This document shows, piece after piece, positions 1-11,690 of a DNA stretch of 64,000 nt (the first letter of the stretch is position 1; every line of letters begins with the position of its first letter). Source of the DNA: Chlorocebus sabaeus (Eukaryota > Chordata > Mammalia > Primates > Cercopithecidae). The notes beneath the pieces were generated by a model, which saw only the letters and a list, made by a program, of their open reading frames with translations, did not search any database and was not told where the DNA came from. Made by a program: the position numbers and the translations under genes. Where the stretch lies: assembly GCF_047675955.1 (NCBI RefSeq), contig NC_132910.1, positions 112,637,143 to 112,701,142 on the forward strand. The letters are read 5' to 3'.

Positions 1-2080
1 TGAATTCATTTATCAGTCCCAGGAGCTTTTTGCATGAGTCTTTGGGTTTTCTAGGTATACTATTTGGATGCCCTTTATTTATTTCTCTTGTCTGATTGTT
101 CTGACTAGGACTTCCAGTACTATGTTGAATAGAACTGGGGAGAGTGGGCATTCTGTTCTGGTTCAAATTCTCAGAGAGAATGCTTTCAACTTTTCTCCAT
201 TCAGTATAATGTTGGCTGTGGGTTTGTCATAGATGGCTTTTATTACATTAAAGTATATCTCTTCTATGCCAATTTTGCTAAGGGTTTTAATCATAAAGGG
301 ATGCTGGATTTTGTCAACTGCTTTTTCTGCATCCATTGAGATAAACATGTGATTTTTTGCTTTTAATTCTGTTTATGTGGTGTATCACATTTATTGACTT
401 GTGTACATGAAACCATCCCTGCATCCCTAGTATGAAACCCACTTGATCATGGTGGGTTATCTTTTTGATATTCTACTGGATTTGGCTACCTAACACATTG
501 TTAAGGATTTTTGCATCTATATTCATCAGGCATATTGGTCTGTAGTTTTCTTTTTGTGTTATGTCCTTTCCTAGTTTTGGTATCAGGGTGATACTAGTTT
601 CACAGAATGATTTAGGAAGGATTCTTTCTTTTATTATCTTGTGGGATAGTGTCAATAGGATTGGCACCAATTCTTCTTTGAGTGTCTGATAGAATTCAGT
701 TGTGAATCTCTCTGGTCCTGGACTCTTTTTAGTTGGCATTTTTAATTACCATTTTAATCTTGCTGATTGTTATTGATCTGTTCAGAGTTTCTATATCTTC
801 CTGGTTTAATCTAGGAGGGTTGTATATTTTCAGGAATTTATCTATCTCTTCTAAGTTTTCTAGTTTATTCACATAAAGGTGTTCTTAGTAGCCTTGAATG
901 ATACTTTGTGTTCTGTGGTATCTGTTTTAATATCCTTTGTTTCATTTCTATTTGAGCTTATTTGGATCTTCTCTCTTCTTTTCCTGGTTAATCTCACTAA
1001 TGGTCTGTCAATTTTACTTATCTTTTAAAATAACCAGCTTTTTGTTTCATTTATGTTTTGTATTTTTTAAAATTTCATTTAGTTCTGCTTTCATCTTCAT
1101 TATCTCGTTTCTTCTGCTGGGTTTGTCTTTGGTTTGTTTTTATTTCTCTAGTTCCTTGAGGTGTGGCTTTAGATTGTCTGTTTGTGCTTTTTCAGACTTT
1201 TTGATGTATGCATTTCAAGCTGTGAACTTTCCTCTTAGCACCACCTTTGCTCTATCCCAGGGGTTTTGATAGACTGTGTCACTATTATTGTTCAATTCAA
1301 AGAATTTTTTAATTTTCATCTTGATTTCATTATTGAGACAACTATCATTCAGGAGCAGATTATTTATTTTCCATATATTTGGATTGTTTTGAGGGTACCT
1401 TTTGGAGTTGATTTCCACTTTTATTCTCCTGTGATCTGAGAGAGTAATATAATTTCAGTTTTCTTAAATTTATTGAGGCTTATTTTGTGACCTATCATAT
1501 GGTTTATCTTGGAAAAAGTCCCATGTGTTGATGAATAGAATGTATATTCTGCAGTTGTTTAGTAGAATGTTCTGTAAGTATCTATTAAGTCCATTTATTC
1601 TAGACTATAGTTTAAATCCATTGTTTTTTTCAGTGACTTTCTGTCTTGACGACCTGTCCAGTGCTGTCAGTGAAGTACTGAAGTCCCCCACTAATGTTGT
1701 GTTGCCATCTATCTCATTTCTTATGTCTAGTAGTAGTTATTTTATAAATTTGGGAGTGCCAATGTTTAGGTGCATACATATTTAGGATTGTCATTTTGTT
1801 GTTGTTGTTGGACAAGTCCTTTTATCATTATATAATGTCTTTCATTGTCTTTTTTACAGTTGTTGCTTTGAAGTTTGTTTTGTCTGACATAAGAATAGCT
1901 ACTCTTGCTCACTTTTGGTGTCCATTTGCATAGAATATCTTTTTCTACCCCTTAATCTTAAGTTTCTGTGAGTCCTTATGTGTCAGGTGAGTCTCAAAGA
2001 CGGTAGGTACTTGGTTGGTAAATTCTTATCCATTCTGCCATTCTTTATCTTTTAAGTAGATGATTTAGGTCATTTATGTT
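1..2080 (-). pseudogene. L1 ORF2 remnant (endonuclease, linker, reverse transcriptase), decayed and partial
   Basis: Frame pieces on the minus strand translate to L1 ORF2. 163-348 gives reverse-transcriptase text such as MDAEKAVDKIQ and YDKPTANIILNGEKL. 473-739 gives MPTKKSPGPERFTTEFYQ and NYRPICLMNIDAKI. 1215-1418 gives the endonuclease-RT linker (WKINNLLLNDS, RAKVVLRGKF). The endonuclease region lies at about 1420-2080. The reverse-transcriptase catalytic FADD box would fall to the left of base 1 and cannot be checked. In L1 this protein nicks target DNA and copies L1 RNA at the nick. Here several frameshifts and stops separate the pieces, so no product is expected. Confidence 0.88.
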
Positions 2081-2269
2081 CAACGTTGAGATGTGAGGTA
2101 CTATTCTATTCATCATTCTATTTCCTGAATAACATTTTTTTAGATTTATTTATTGCGTTTTTGTTTTATAGTTCCTGTGAGATTTATGCTTTAAAGATGT
2201 CTATTTTGGTGTATTTCAAGGATTTGTTTCAAGAGTTAGAGCTCCTTTTAGCAGTTCTTGCAGTGCTGG

Positions 2270-3705
2270 GTGGACTATGTCAGAGGGAAGACCTGGGACT
2301 CAAGGGATGCTCTTAAGATTCTTTTGTCCCACGGGATGCTCCCTTGATGTGGTGTTCTCCCTCCTCCCCTAGGAATGGTGCTTCCTGAGAGCCGAACTGT
2401 AGTGATTACTTCTCTTCTGGATCTAGCTACCCAGCAGAGCTACCAGGCTCAGGGGTGGTTCTAGGGGGTGCCTGCACAGTTCTGTGATGTGAACCGTCTT
2501 CAGGTCTCTCAGCCATGGATGACAGCATCTGCTCTGGTGGAGGTGGCAGGGGAATGAAGCAAACCCTGTGAAGGTCCTTAGCTGTAGTTTTGATTATTGC
2601 ACTAGTTTTGTGCTGGTTGGCCTCCTGCCAGGAGATGCCACTTTCAAGAGTGCATTAGCTGTGGTAGCACAGGGAGGATCAGGTGGTGAGTGGGGGCTTA
2701 GAGCTCCCAAGAGAACACGTCCTTTGTCTTCAACTACCAGGGTTGGTAGAGAAAGACCATCAGGTTCTGGAAGGGTTAGGCGTGTCTGAGCTCAGACTCT
2801 CCTTGGGCAGGGCTTGCTGTGGCTGCTATGGAAGATGGAGGCCTGGTTCTCAGGCTAATGGAGTTATGTTCCCAGGGGGATTATGACTGCGTCTGCTGTG
2901 CCATGCAGGTTACCAGGAAAGTGGGGGAAAGCTGGCAGCTACAGGCCTCATCCAGCTTCTACACAGCCCGAAAGACTGGTCTCACTCCCATCATTCTCCC
3001 CACAACAGCATGGAGTTTTTTTCCAGGAATGCTGAGAACTTGCCCCATGCCACCAGCCTCCCAGCTGTGAAAGCGAGCGGGGTTTTCAGATTTCGCACCA
3101 CCCTGCCTGCAGCAGCTTCTGTGCTGTGTCTACACTCTGGATTCACACCCTCCCTTGAGTTCTGTCCAGGAATCTTTGAGTTCAGTCGAAGTTGTTACAA
3201 AGTTCAGCTGGAAGTTTCCTTTTTCCTGTGGACTTTTCCCAATTCCTCTGGTAGCCCTCCTCGAGGACCTCTGTGAGATAAAGTCAGAAATGGCTTCCCT
3301 GGGGACTGAGAGAGCCCACAAGGGGGCTTCCCGTGGGGTCTTCTATCACTGTACTTTGCTTGGCTCTCTAAAATTGTCTCAGCTCCTGCTAAGGTCAAAT
3401 CTTTTTTCCATGATCTGGACCTCCAGGTTCCGCAGTGAGGGTGTGTGTTCGGGGATGGATAATCTCACTTTTACTTTCAAACTTTGAGCGAGCATTCAGT
3501 TTTGGGGCTGTCTCCTGGGGCCTGCAAGAGCAATCCACTTCCTTCCAAGAGTCTGTGGATTCTCTCAGCCTTCCTGGTGTGTTCCTGCAGTTCCTGGAGT
3601 AAAAGTTCACGACCTATGTGTCTCCACATGTTGCTCTCTCTGTCCCAGCGGGAACTGCAGTTCAGTCCCGCCTTCTATCCGCCATTTTACGCTCTCAGTA
3701 GTCTG
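2270..3705 (-). promoter_or_regulatory. L1 5'UTR (internal promoter region), old primate type
   Basis: This block matches the antisense of an older primate L1 5'UTR. It is clearly richer in G+C than the following DNA and has no coding frame matching ORF1 or ORF2. In L1 this region holds an internal RNA polymerase II promoter, and often an antisense promoter that would fire rightward here. The open frames crossing it (2568-2789, 3010-3276, 3155-3487 and others) are incidental. Activity is unlikely at this age, although old L1 5'UTRs are sometimes reused as alternative promoters. Confidence 0.75.
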
Positions 3706-4330
3706 ATAAGTTCTTTAGGATCGTATTAAGATTCATATTTTTTAAAGTGTTATACTTCAGAAAAGCTATTATTTAATTATAGGAAAATGTCATTGATGTT
3801 TTAGAACAGTATCTGAAAATTTAAGAATCTGTGAATTCTTCTACTATATTTTTTCCTCTGGGGATGGAGTCAAATATCATTAACTTAGGCTAGGATTTTA
3901 TGATATTTAATAAATAATAGATGATCTAAACACTTTAATTGAATAAATGTATGTACTTTGTCTCTAAATTTAACACTTATAATATTTATTACATATTATT
4001 AGTACAACACATGCTTATTAGTTTTACAGTGTTTTATAAATGCAACCTGCCTACAAAGAAAGAACAGAGAGATAGAGGTAACTATTTTGATTTGCTCTGC
4101 TACAAACAGGTATAAAACCACTAAAGAAGTTTTCTTCCAAGGCTGTGGTAGTAAAGCAAACATGGAGTTTTGTCTTTGACTGAGTCTCAGGTTAATAATT
4201 AAGTTATTCAAGGAATTAACTTTTAAGACTGGGGGCTTTGTATGTGTCAATGGTGGTGAATTTAGGTGATACTTGATAAATGTAATTTTTCCAAAGAGTA
4301 AAAATTGGACAAAGTTAAAAGGGCTTCAGT
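3706..4330. other. Unique AT-rich sequence, nothing recognised
   Basis: No repeat family, splice-supported frame or RNA gene is recognisable. The open frame at 3999-4250 on the minus strand has no family features. Confidence 0.5.
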
Positions 4331-4333
4331 CAC

Positions 4334-4402
4334 TATATATATACACACACACACATACACACACATATATATATACACACACACACAGACACACTATATA
4401 TT
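4334..4402. repeat. Compound (TA)n/(CA)n microsatellite
   Basis: Alternating TATATA and CACACA runs with interruptions, likely length-variable. Confidence 0.9.
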
Positions 4403-6235
4403 AAATATAGTCTATGTTATATAAATACATTCATCTCAGTGTGTATTTAAATATATGATCTGGTATTCAAGAGGAAAAACTCTTAAAAGTTTTAATTTTA
4501 ATTAGCAAAAATAGCAAAATATTGAACTATTTCCTTTTATGGGTAAAACTAAAAAAAAATTGAAGTAATTTTTTTTCAAGATTTCAGTGAATAGAAGGAG
4601 CTCTGCTTAAGCAATAGTAAATCAAAAAGTAAACCACTGGAAAACCAGATTTTTAAGCTAAAAATCTATGCATATATTATAATTAATGTATATAATTACC
4701 TATAATAGTATACAATTCAAATTTATAATCATTTCACTTCAAAATTGTCTAGTTTTAAGTAGTTCTTAGGAATGAAAAATAATTTCCAGTTTTGTTTTGA
4801 GCCATCAAATAGCAAACACTTTGTAAATGAGAAGGAAACAAGAATCTATTTGGCTACTATGCCAAGAGGGACCCTAACAGCAGGTGATTACAATAAAAAC
4901 TACCTTGTTATATAGTTAACATCTGTGCTTTCTAAATGGTAAAGTAAATGAACATAATGGATATAGTTTTGGATTCACATTTTGCCACCTGCCTTTACAC
5001 AAGCATACACAGAATGTCTTCAAATCACAGAGCCAAAATCTCAGACACATCCTGCCAATTTTCCTTAAATGATTGTATGTATCAATGACAAGGAACAAAC
5101 ACATTTTGCAATTTTGTTTGTAAGGAAGGAACAACGCTTAAGTTTTTAACAAGGAAAGACTAGAATCGGAACCATTTTTTGAGATGTATATACCAGAATG
5201 CAAAGGTCCAATAGAATATCAGAATCATCTTACTGTTTTTAAAATAACTGATTAAAGAAACAACAACAACAAAAAATATGGACTTCCTGGCTTTTGTAAT
5301 AAAATTCAAAGGGATTTTTGTTAGGTTAAAAATATTTGACATTGTGCAAATAAAATGTTTTATAGTTACTTAAGGTCTTCACTTATATGGTATACAAAAC
5401 AATTGGCCAATCACTATCAGACACATTGTTTTCTTTGCACTGCTGGAACACCTGGCATGTTTATAAAGAGGGCACATTTCAACAGTCAATGATCAGGCTA
5501 CCAACAAATTCCAGAGATTTTGCTTCCTGTTATGATGTAATCTCCAAATTCTTATGTGGATAGTAAGGATTAACAGTAAACATACTTATAATTGGATTTT
5601 TAAATGAGTGTTTTTCTTTTTTTAACATTTAAGTTGATCAAACCTGCATTGCCTTACTTAAAGATTTTGATTAAAAATGAAAGTATGTTTGCAGGCATAC
5701 TTTTTATTGAACTTTTTATTCCGAGTAAGAAAAATCCTAGTTTCTCTGTTCATTTATGTTGTGGCCTAGGAAAGATACTCAGCATCTTGGGACTTCAGAT
5801 TCTCTGTCTACCATAAGTATTACTACTATTACAAACTGAACATGCTTTTACCTGTTTAACAAAACATACAATTAAATGAAAAGTGTCCCTTGATGAAATG
5901 TTTGTGAAAGTTATTCTATTGCCTCTCAACAAAGAGACATCATGAACCCTAGAATATTAAACATGTCAAAGAATTTTGCAGCAAAACCAAAAATATGTAA
6001 ACAGATAAATAAACCAGCATTTCTTCAAATTGTTTGATCAGAATATACTAAAAATAAATTGGGGGTGGAGGGTGGTAGAGTTAGAATGTATTGCCATCTC
6101 CCTGACCCCATTGTTAATAGTGATATTAAATGATGTGTGGGTCCCTATTAGTGATATTTAGCTATGATATTTAGAATACTTGAAAATCACAGCTCAGATG
6201 TTCTCCTAGAAGCTGAAATGAAACTTTCATGTCCT
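4403..6235. other. Unique AT-rich sequence; possible weakly conserved patch near 5390-5560
   Basis: No repeat family is recognised with confidence. The stretch around 5390-5560 is less AT-rich and contains a CCAAT word (TTGGCCAATCAC near 5403) and several mixed-composition words, so it may be old single-copy DNA. The minus frames at 4916-5134 and 5160-5342 show no family signature. Confidence 0.4.
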
Positions 6236-6239
6236 CACA

Positions 6240-6440
6240 TTAAAAATATTTTTGTAGTCAAGATTTTTGGTAAATGAGTAACTCATAGCTGCTCTTGCCG
6301 TGACAGTGGGGGAAATTGGTAACTATGTGAAATGATGGCTATGTTAATTCTTCCACTATAGTAACCATTTTATCATGTATATATATTTTATAACATCATG
6401 TTGTATACATTAAATCTATACAATAAATTTTATTTAAAGC
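6240..6440 (+). mobile_element. L1M 3'-end fragment
   Basis: The text running from a GTGAAATGATGGCTATGTTA-like word through TATACATTAAATCTATACAA is the characteristic 3' end of old mammalian L1M elements (UTR text followed by an A-rich end). It is heavily diverged. The 5' boundary is uncertain. Confidence 0.6.
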
Positions 6441-7165
6441 AATTTTTAACTCTTTTTAGTCATTCTAAAAAATCCAATTTATAGCTATAATGTAAATTTT
6501 TATTTGGATATTTAAACTTTAATTTTTTCTCATATGAAACATACCTCAAATTATGTAGCTGATAGGACAAGCAAACACCATCTGTCTGGTTATTAAATTG
6601 ATATTTTCATCACCTGAATGCATTTTTGTGGCATTTTTGAGGAGGCAGTAATATAAAACTTAGAAATAAAATTGAAAGTTTTAAATATCCAAGGTTACTC
6701 ACTTGAAAAAAAAATTTAAAAACATATAAAATATAAAAACATATCATGCTCATCAATTTTAATTCCCAGTTTCAAAGTGTTACATTATATGTATTTGAGA
6801 TTAAATAAATTTCAATTTCTTGCTATTGAAATTAAATAGAATCTTTATTCTAATATATTTTTCCACAAGATTTTAGTTTTAAAAAGTAAGAACTTTTTAG
6901 GAATACCTCTCAAAATAATGTCACTCATTAAATAATTTCTGTTGTATTTGTAATATACCATATTTCTGAACAGCATAATATATAACAGCATATATATATA
7001 CATGCCATTATGAAAAATTTAAAGACTTTTAATTTTTTAATTTTATTCTTAGTATTTTAGAGAAAATTTGCTGAAAACTATATTTCACAAGATCAATGAA
7101 AATAATGACTTGTGGCTTTTTAACCTTATTAAGTGATTCAGATACTAGCAAGAGATATTGACCAG
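6441..7165. other. Unique AT-rich sequence, nothing recognised
   Basis: Very AT-rich with short A/T runs and a small TATATA tract near 6990. No repeat or gene signal stands out. Confidence 0.5.
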
Positions 7166-7167
7166 TT

Positions 7168-8090
7168 AAAACCATGAATTCACTGAACAGTTTCTTGCTA
7201 TGTGCTAGGGACAGGTAATACAGAGATGAGGGATGCTTGAAAGAAGGTTACAGAAAATTCTCACCTATAAACCATTTTCCTACAGCATGGTAAATGTTAT
7301 GATAGTTTTATGTGTGGTGTACATTTATACAACTTAAGGACGCTTCAAATGAACAATGACTAACGAAGCTCCCAGGGAAAGGACAGGGGAAGAATTCACA
7401 GATGATATGAAAACTGAACCAAATGAATGAGCTGTACAATAGGACAGTGCAGTGGTATTTTCTGGGAGGTGAGACGATCCTTCCAGATAGCAAGAACTGA
7501 AAGAAATCATGGAGTTCATTGTAAGTAAAAAATGTTCCTGCACCAACACACAGTGCAGCATCCCTCAGGGAGAGGCTGGTAAAGGGGCCTAGTGGTGATG
7601 AGCTGGTCATGGAGGCTCTTGCATACTCTTTTAAAGAGTTTGGAGTGTATTAGGGAAGCTGTTTCAAGGAAGGTTATTATAAATCCAAATTTAGGTATTA
7701 GAAAGAACACTCTGAAAACAATGTTGAGGATAGGTCGTTGAAGAGCAAAATTAAAGATACTGTGAAATTTTGGATTAAAAATAAATTTTTTAAATATTAA
7801 AATAGAGAGCAAGAATGGAGATGTAAAAAAGGAGATGTATGAATAGATATTTAAGAGGGCAGAAAATATATATTTTTTAAAATCTTGACTATTTTCATAT
7901 TTTATCATTTGAATAATTGAGTGGATGTTGACTTCATTCTTTGAGATAGGAACAAAAAGAGGAAGAACAGTTTTGTGAAATGGTAATGAGTTAGGCTTGG
8001 GTGTATTAAGTTTGAGACATCTATGTGCCATCCAATTGAAGGCACTAAACATGTAGTTGGACCTATGAATCTAAAAGCTCAGAACAGGTT
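7168..8090 (-). mobile_element. L2 LINE fragment, antisense
   Basis: The plus strand carries the reverse complement of the L2 3' end: a degenerate CTATGTGCTAGGGACAGGTA word near 7200, then text that matches L2 further upstream (TTAAGTTTGAGACATCTATG near 8008). L2 is an inactive mammalian LINE. The 178-codon minus frame at 7516-8052 lies inside this copy and is an accident of it, although it is on the L2 sense strand. Divergence is high. Confidence 0.6.
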
Positions 8091-9333
8091 TTTAATTTAA
8101 GAGTTTGTTAAAATGTAGTGATAGTTGAAGTCATAGAGAAAAGTATTTATATTGAAAATAGGGTTTAAAAAGAATGGAAATTCTTTAGAACATCAAGAGA
8201 AGTGATGTTGAGGTATCGAAAGAGAGAGTATATTTTAGAAAAGAGCACTAAGTATGAGATTTGAAAGACACTTTCTTAAAAACAATTAGAGAAAGAAGAT
8301 TCCATGAAATTGATTAAAGAGAAAGAGGAGTCCTTGAAATTGACTAACAAGTGTTAGGGAAATCTAGAAAACGAAACTATTTACAATTTAAAGATATATG
8401 GAAGCATGAAAATCCCAAATACTATAAAGGTTAAATGAAATAAATTCTGAAAATATGCCTATTATATTTGGTAAGTATAGGGGAGTAAATTAGGGGAAGT
8501 AAATTAGGGGAAAGTGTCTCAGTGAATTTTTTTGAGGAGAGGGCATTCCACTAGTTTGAGGTGAAAAGACAGCAAGAAATTTAAAATAATGAAATTAAGC
8601 AAGGCCTTTCAACTAGATAAAGCACTTTAAAATCATTAATAAAAGAAAAGTAATATACTAGTTAATCTATGAGGTGTCTTCTATCATAACCTGTTCATGA
8701 TTCAAGCAAAAGGAAATCCAATTACAGAACAAACCTTAATATTTGATATACTTAAATAAAAACAAAATGCTTTATAAAGATTAGCTTTTACTAAGGCTTG
8801 GAATAAGTTCAAAAATAAAATTTATGGCCTATGAAGTGGATGCATCTTCTCTATTATGCATTTAATACCCTTTACTCATAAAAGGAATGCTGACTCTCTT
8901 GGAATTTTGAATACCTCTATTTATAAAATATATATACTTGACTTTCGGGATCAATAATACAAATGTTAGTAAATCATTAAGGAAATCATGTAATGATCAC
9001 CATTTGACTTAATGGATTTCTATGCTTAAAGAGCTGACTTTATTGTATTATTTTACGGTTCTATGTATTTCTTCTATTTTGACAAGTAAAGATGGATTCA
9101 ACAAGATATATCCAGAATTTTCACACACATATGAATAAAAAATAATGATAGCTAATTATTGAAGCAAAAAGTCAAAATAAAACTAAAGCAAAATGAGACA
9201 GCAAATCAAAACACTAAAATAATACTGACTCACTGGTATTAAAAAATAAGGACAAAGGTAAGAAATTGTATATGTTTTGGTGTTTGTACCTCTTTACCTC
9301 TATGCATCAAAAGTAAACATTTTAATTTATATT
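8091..9333. other. AT-rich sequence with short diverged tandem repeats
   Basis: There are small local duplications: a GAAATTGATTAAAGAG unit is partly repeated near 8305-8350, and GAAGTAAATTAGGGG is repeated near 8482-8512. The rest is not recognised; part may extend the L2 to the left. Confidence 0.4.
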
Positions 9334-9341
9334 AAAATGTT

Positions 9342-9598
9342 TTCTGTCGCCCAGGCTGGAGTGCAGTGGTGCGATCTCGGAGCACTGCAACCTCCGCCTC
9401 CCGGGTTCACGCCATTCTCCTGCCTCAGCCTCCCGAGTAGCTGGGACTACAGGCGCCCGCCACCACGCCCAGCTAGTTTTTTTTTTTGTTTTTGTTGTAT
9501 TTTAATAGAGACAGGGTTTCACCATATCAGTCAAGTTAGTCTCGATCTCTTGACCTCCCAAAGTGCTGGGATTACAGCGTGAGCCACCGTGACCGGCC
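9342..9598 (-). mobile_element. Alu fragment (AluY-like), antisense, 3' truncated with no A-tail
   Basis: The plus strand reads CTGTCGCCCAGGCTGGAGTG through GAGCCACCGTGACCGGCC, the reverse complement of an Alu. The usual poly-T and TTTGAGACGGAGTC start are absent, so the Alu lacks its 3' end. The word for GGAGAATGGCGTGAACCCGG suggests AluY or a near relative. A short internal deletion removes part of the left arm. Imperfect direct repeats flank it (AATGTTTTC near 9336 and AATGTTTCC near 9602). Confidence 0.92.
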
Positions 9599-10200
9599 TG
9601 GAATGTTTCCTTATTCCTAAATTTTATCCATATAAGAAAAGAGTATCAAAGATTGGCATGTATGAACATTATGATCCTTCTTTGAAACTAGCGTTACCTA
9701 TATCAAATATTAGGTGCCCAAATATAAATATAAATGTAATATAAAGCACAAAGTTGCCTCTAAAAAACACTGTACACTTGTTAGAAAAGTTAAAAATCTG
9801 CTATGAAAATTGAATTAGAAATATCAGATAAATTTAAAATGTCAGAAGAGTAGAATAGATTTTGAATTATACAAAGGTGTTTTGGAAATGCTACTCTAAA
9901 AACTGGAAGGTATTACAAATTTAATCAGAGTGATGATTATAGGAATAGAAGGTGATAATTTATAATTAATATTAATTTCTATAACATTTTTATAATTTCT
10001 GTATGAAAATTCTTGGCTAACTTTTATTTTCTCATCTTCACATTTCTGAAATACAAAAGATTGCTTTTATTGCAGGTTATACAAAAGACTGCAAAGTATT
10101 ATAATATATAAATTAATGGAAGATACACATAAGGTTGCTGGATAAACATGAGTAGTCAATTAAATCTGAATTCTACACAATGAATACATAATTTTGTGGT
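9599..10200. other. AT-rich sequence, nothing recognised
   Basis: No repeat family or gene-like feature could be recognised. Confidence 0.45.
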
Positions 10201-10214
10201 GTGTGTCTCAACAT

Positions 10215-10345
10215 TATACGTGTGTGTGTGTATGGGTTTATATACATACATAAATATATTTATATGTAATTATACAGCTATATATAGCTGTATAACATGT
10301 TAAATATAAAAATAGCTGTATATATATAGCTGTATTATTATTTAC
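10215..10345. repeat. TG/TA-rich simple sequence with palindromes
   Basis: Contains a short GTGTGTGTGT run near 10221, then several AGCTGTATA/TATAGCT words. The stretch 10270-10295 is a perfect 26-bp palindrome centred on ATATATAT, and half of it recurs at about 10313-10335. Confidence 0.8.
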
Positions 10346-11227
10346 CAAATATGTCTAATTTAGTTAACATAATAATGATATAACTATAAGGAGTGAACCA
10401 TTACTGTTGTACAATTTCTACATTTATACATAGTAGTATCTTATCTCTAAGTATACTGTGATAAGTTAAAGATGTATATTGAAATTCCAAGGCTAAACAG
10501 AAAATAATATACAGGTTTAGTGAAACAACCAATAGAAGAAATAAAAAGAAATCTTAAAAAAGTCACAAAAGGATAGTAGTAAATAATATATATGAGATAT
10601 TACAAAACAAAAAACAAAATCGTAGACTTGCACACAAACTTAAAACACTATATTAAAGATAAATGGGCTAAGCACTCCAATTTAAAAAGCAACAACCAAA
10701 AAAGATTACTGGGTTGATTAAAGAATCATGGCCACAGTCCTGCTATTTACAAGACAAAAACTTTAAATGCAAAGAGAAAGTTAGATTGAAAGTAAAAATA
10801 TAGAAAAAAGATATAACATAAGGTATATGCATAAGAAATCTGGTGAATTTATATTTATATAAAACAAGTTGATTTCAAGACAAGGAATATTACAAGACTA
10901 AGGAGAAAAGTATAACACTACTTAATGTATATTTCACAAACAATAGTTTTAAAATATACAAAGCAAAGTCTGTCAGAAACAAAGGTAAAAATAGACAACA
11001 ACATCATAGCTGGATGTTTTAACACCTTCTCTTTCAAAAACTGATAACATAGCTAGTCAAAATAATGGTTATTGAGTAATGATATGCAATATATGAGTAA
11101 GACAATATTTTGAAGTATATATGAAATGTGTAATAACCAAATCTAGATAATTATAGATTAATAACTTTGTTTAAAATTTTAAAAGCTCCCAAATGCTGAA
11201 ATATCTAAAGTTAAAAATATGTATCTT

Positions 11228-11505
11228 AGGCCGGGCATGGTGACTCATGCCTGTAATCCCAACACTTTGGGAGGCCGAGGCAGGTGGATCACATGAGGTT
11301 AGGGGTTCAAGACCAGCCTGGACAACATGGTAAAACCTCATCTCTACTAAAACACAAAAATTATCTGGGTGTGCTGGTGCGCACCTGTAGTCCCTAATAC
11401 TCGGGAGGCAGAGGCAGGGGATTTGCTTGAGCCTGGGAGGTGAAGGTTGCAGTGAGCCGAGATCTCACCACAGCAACCCACACCCTGGGTGACAGAGCAA
11501 GACTT
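11228..11505 (+). mobile_element. Alu (AluS/J-like), full length or nearly so
   Basis: Starts GGCCGGGCATGGTGACTCAT and runs to GACAGAGCAAGACTTTATAT. Both arms are present. The expected A-tail is replaced by TATATA-rich sequence. It sits within the L1M. Confidence 0.95.
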
Positions 11506-11690
11506 TATATATATATAAAATTATAGACTTTATAATATATGATTATAAATTATATATTTATATATAATTTATATCTTTTATATATAAATTACATTGCTGT
11601 ATTTAAAATATATGAGGATATATAGATTTATATGTTATATATTTATATTTTTTATATATATAATGTATTTTTATATATAGGGAGAGAGAG
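11506..11690. repeat. TA-rich low-complexity tract after the Alu
   Basis: Almost pure A/T with many self-complementary TATATAAATT/AATTTATATA words, ending in a short GAGAGAGAGA run. It occupies the place of the Alu tail. Confidence 0.85.

Larger units (their letters stand above)
1..3705 (-). mobile_element. L1 retrotransposon (primate L1P/L1PB-like), ORF1-deleted, cut by window start
   Basis: The minus strand reads as a LINE-1: 5'UTR at about 3705-2270, a scrap of the ORF1 C-terminus at about 2267-2225, the inter-ORF spacer, then ORF2 from about 2080 down to base 1. The 5'UTR is GC-richer than its surroundings and ends in the typical old primate L1 5' end (a run like GTAAAATGGCGGATAGAAGG on the minus strand, near 3690). 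The 3' part of ORF2 and the 3'UTR lie beyond the left edge. Almost all of ORF1 is missing. Many stops and frameshifts make it non-functional. The subfamily is a judgement from the 5'UTR text and is not certain. Confidence 0.9.

Noticed and set aside
937..3730. Several plus-strand frames of 60-110 codons
   Set aside because: They are antisense reads of L1 ORF2 and the L1 5'UTR.
7516..8052. 178-codon minus-strand open frame, the longest in the window
   Set aside because: It lies inside a diverged antisense L2 and the translation is low-complexity F/I/L/S-rich with no domain signature.
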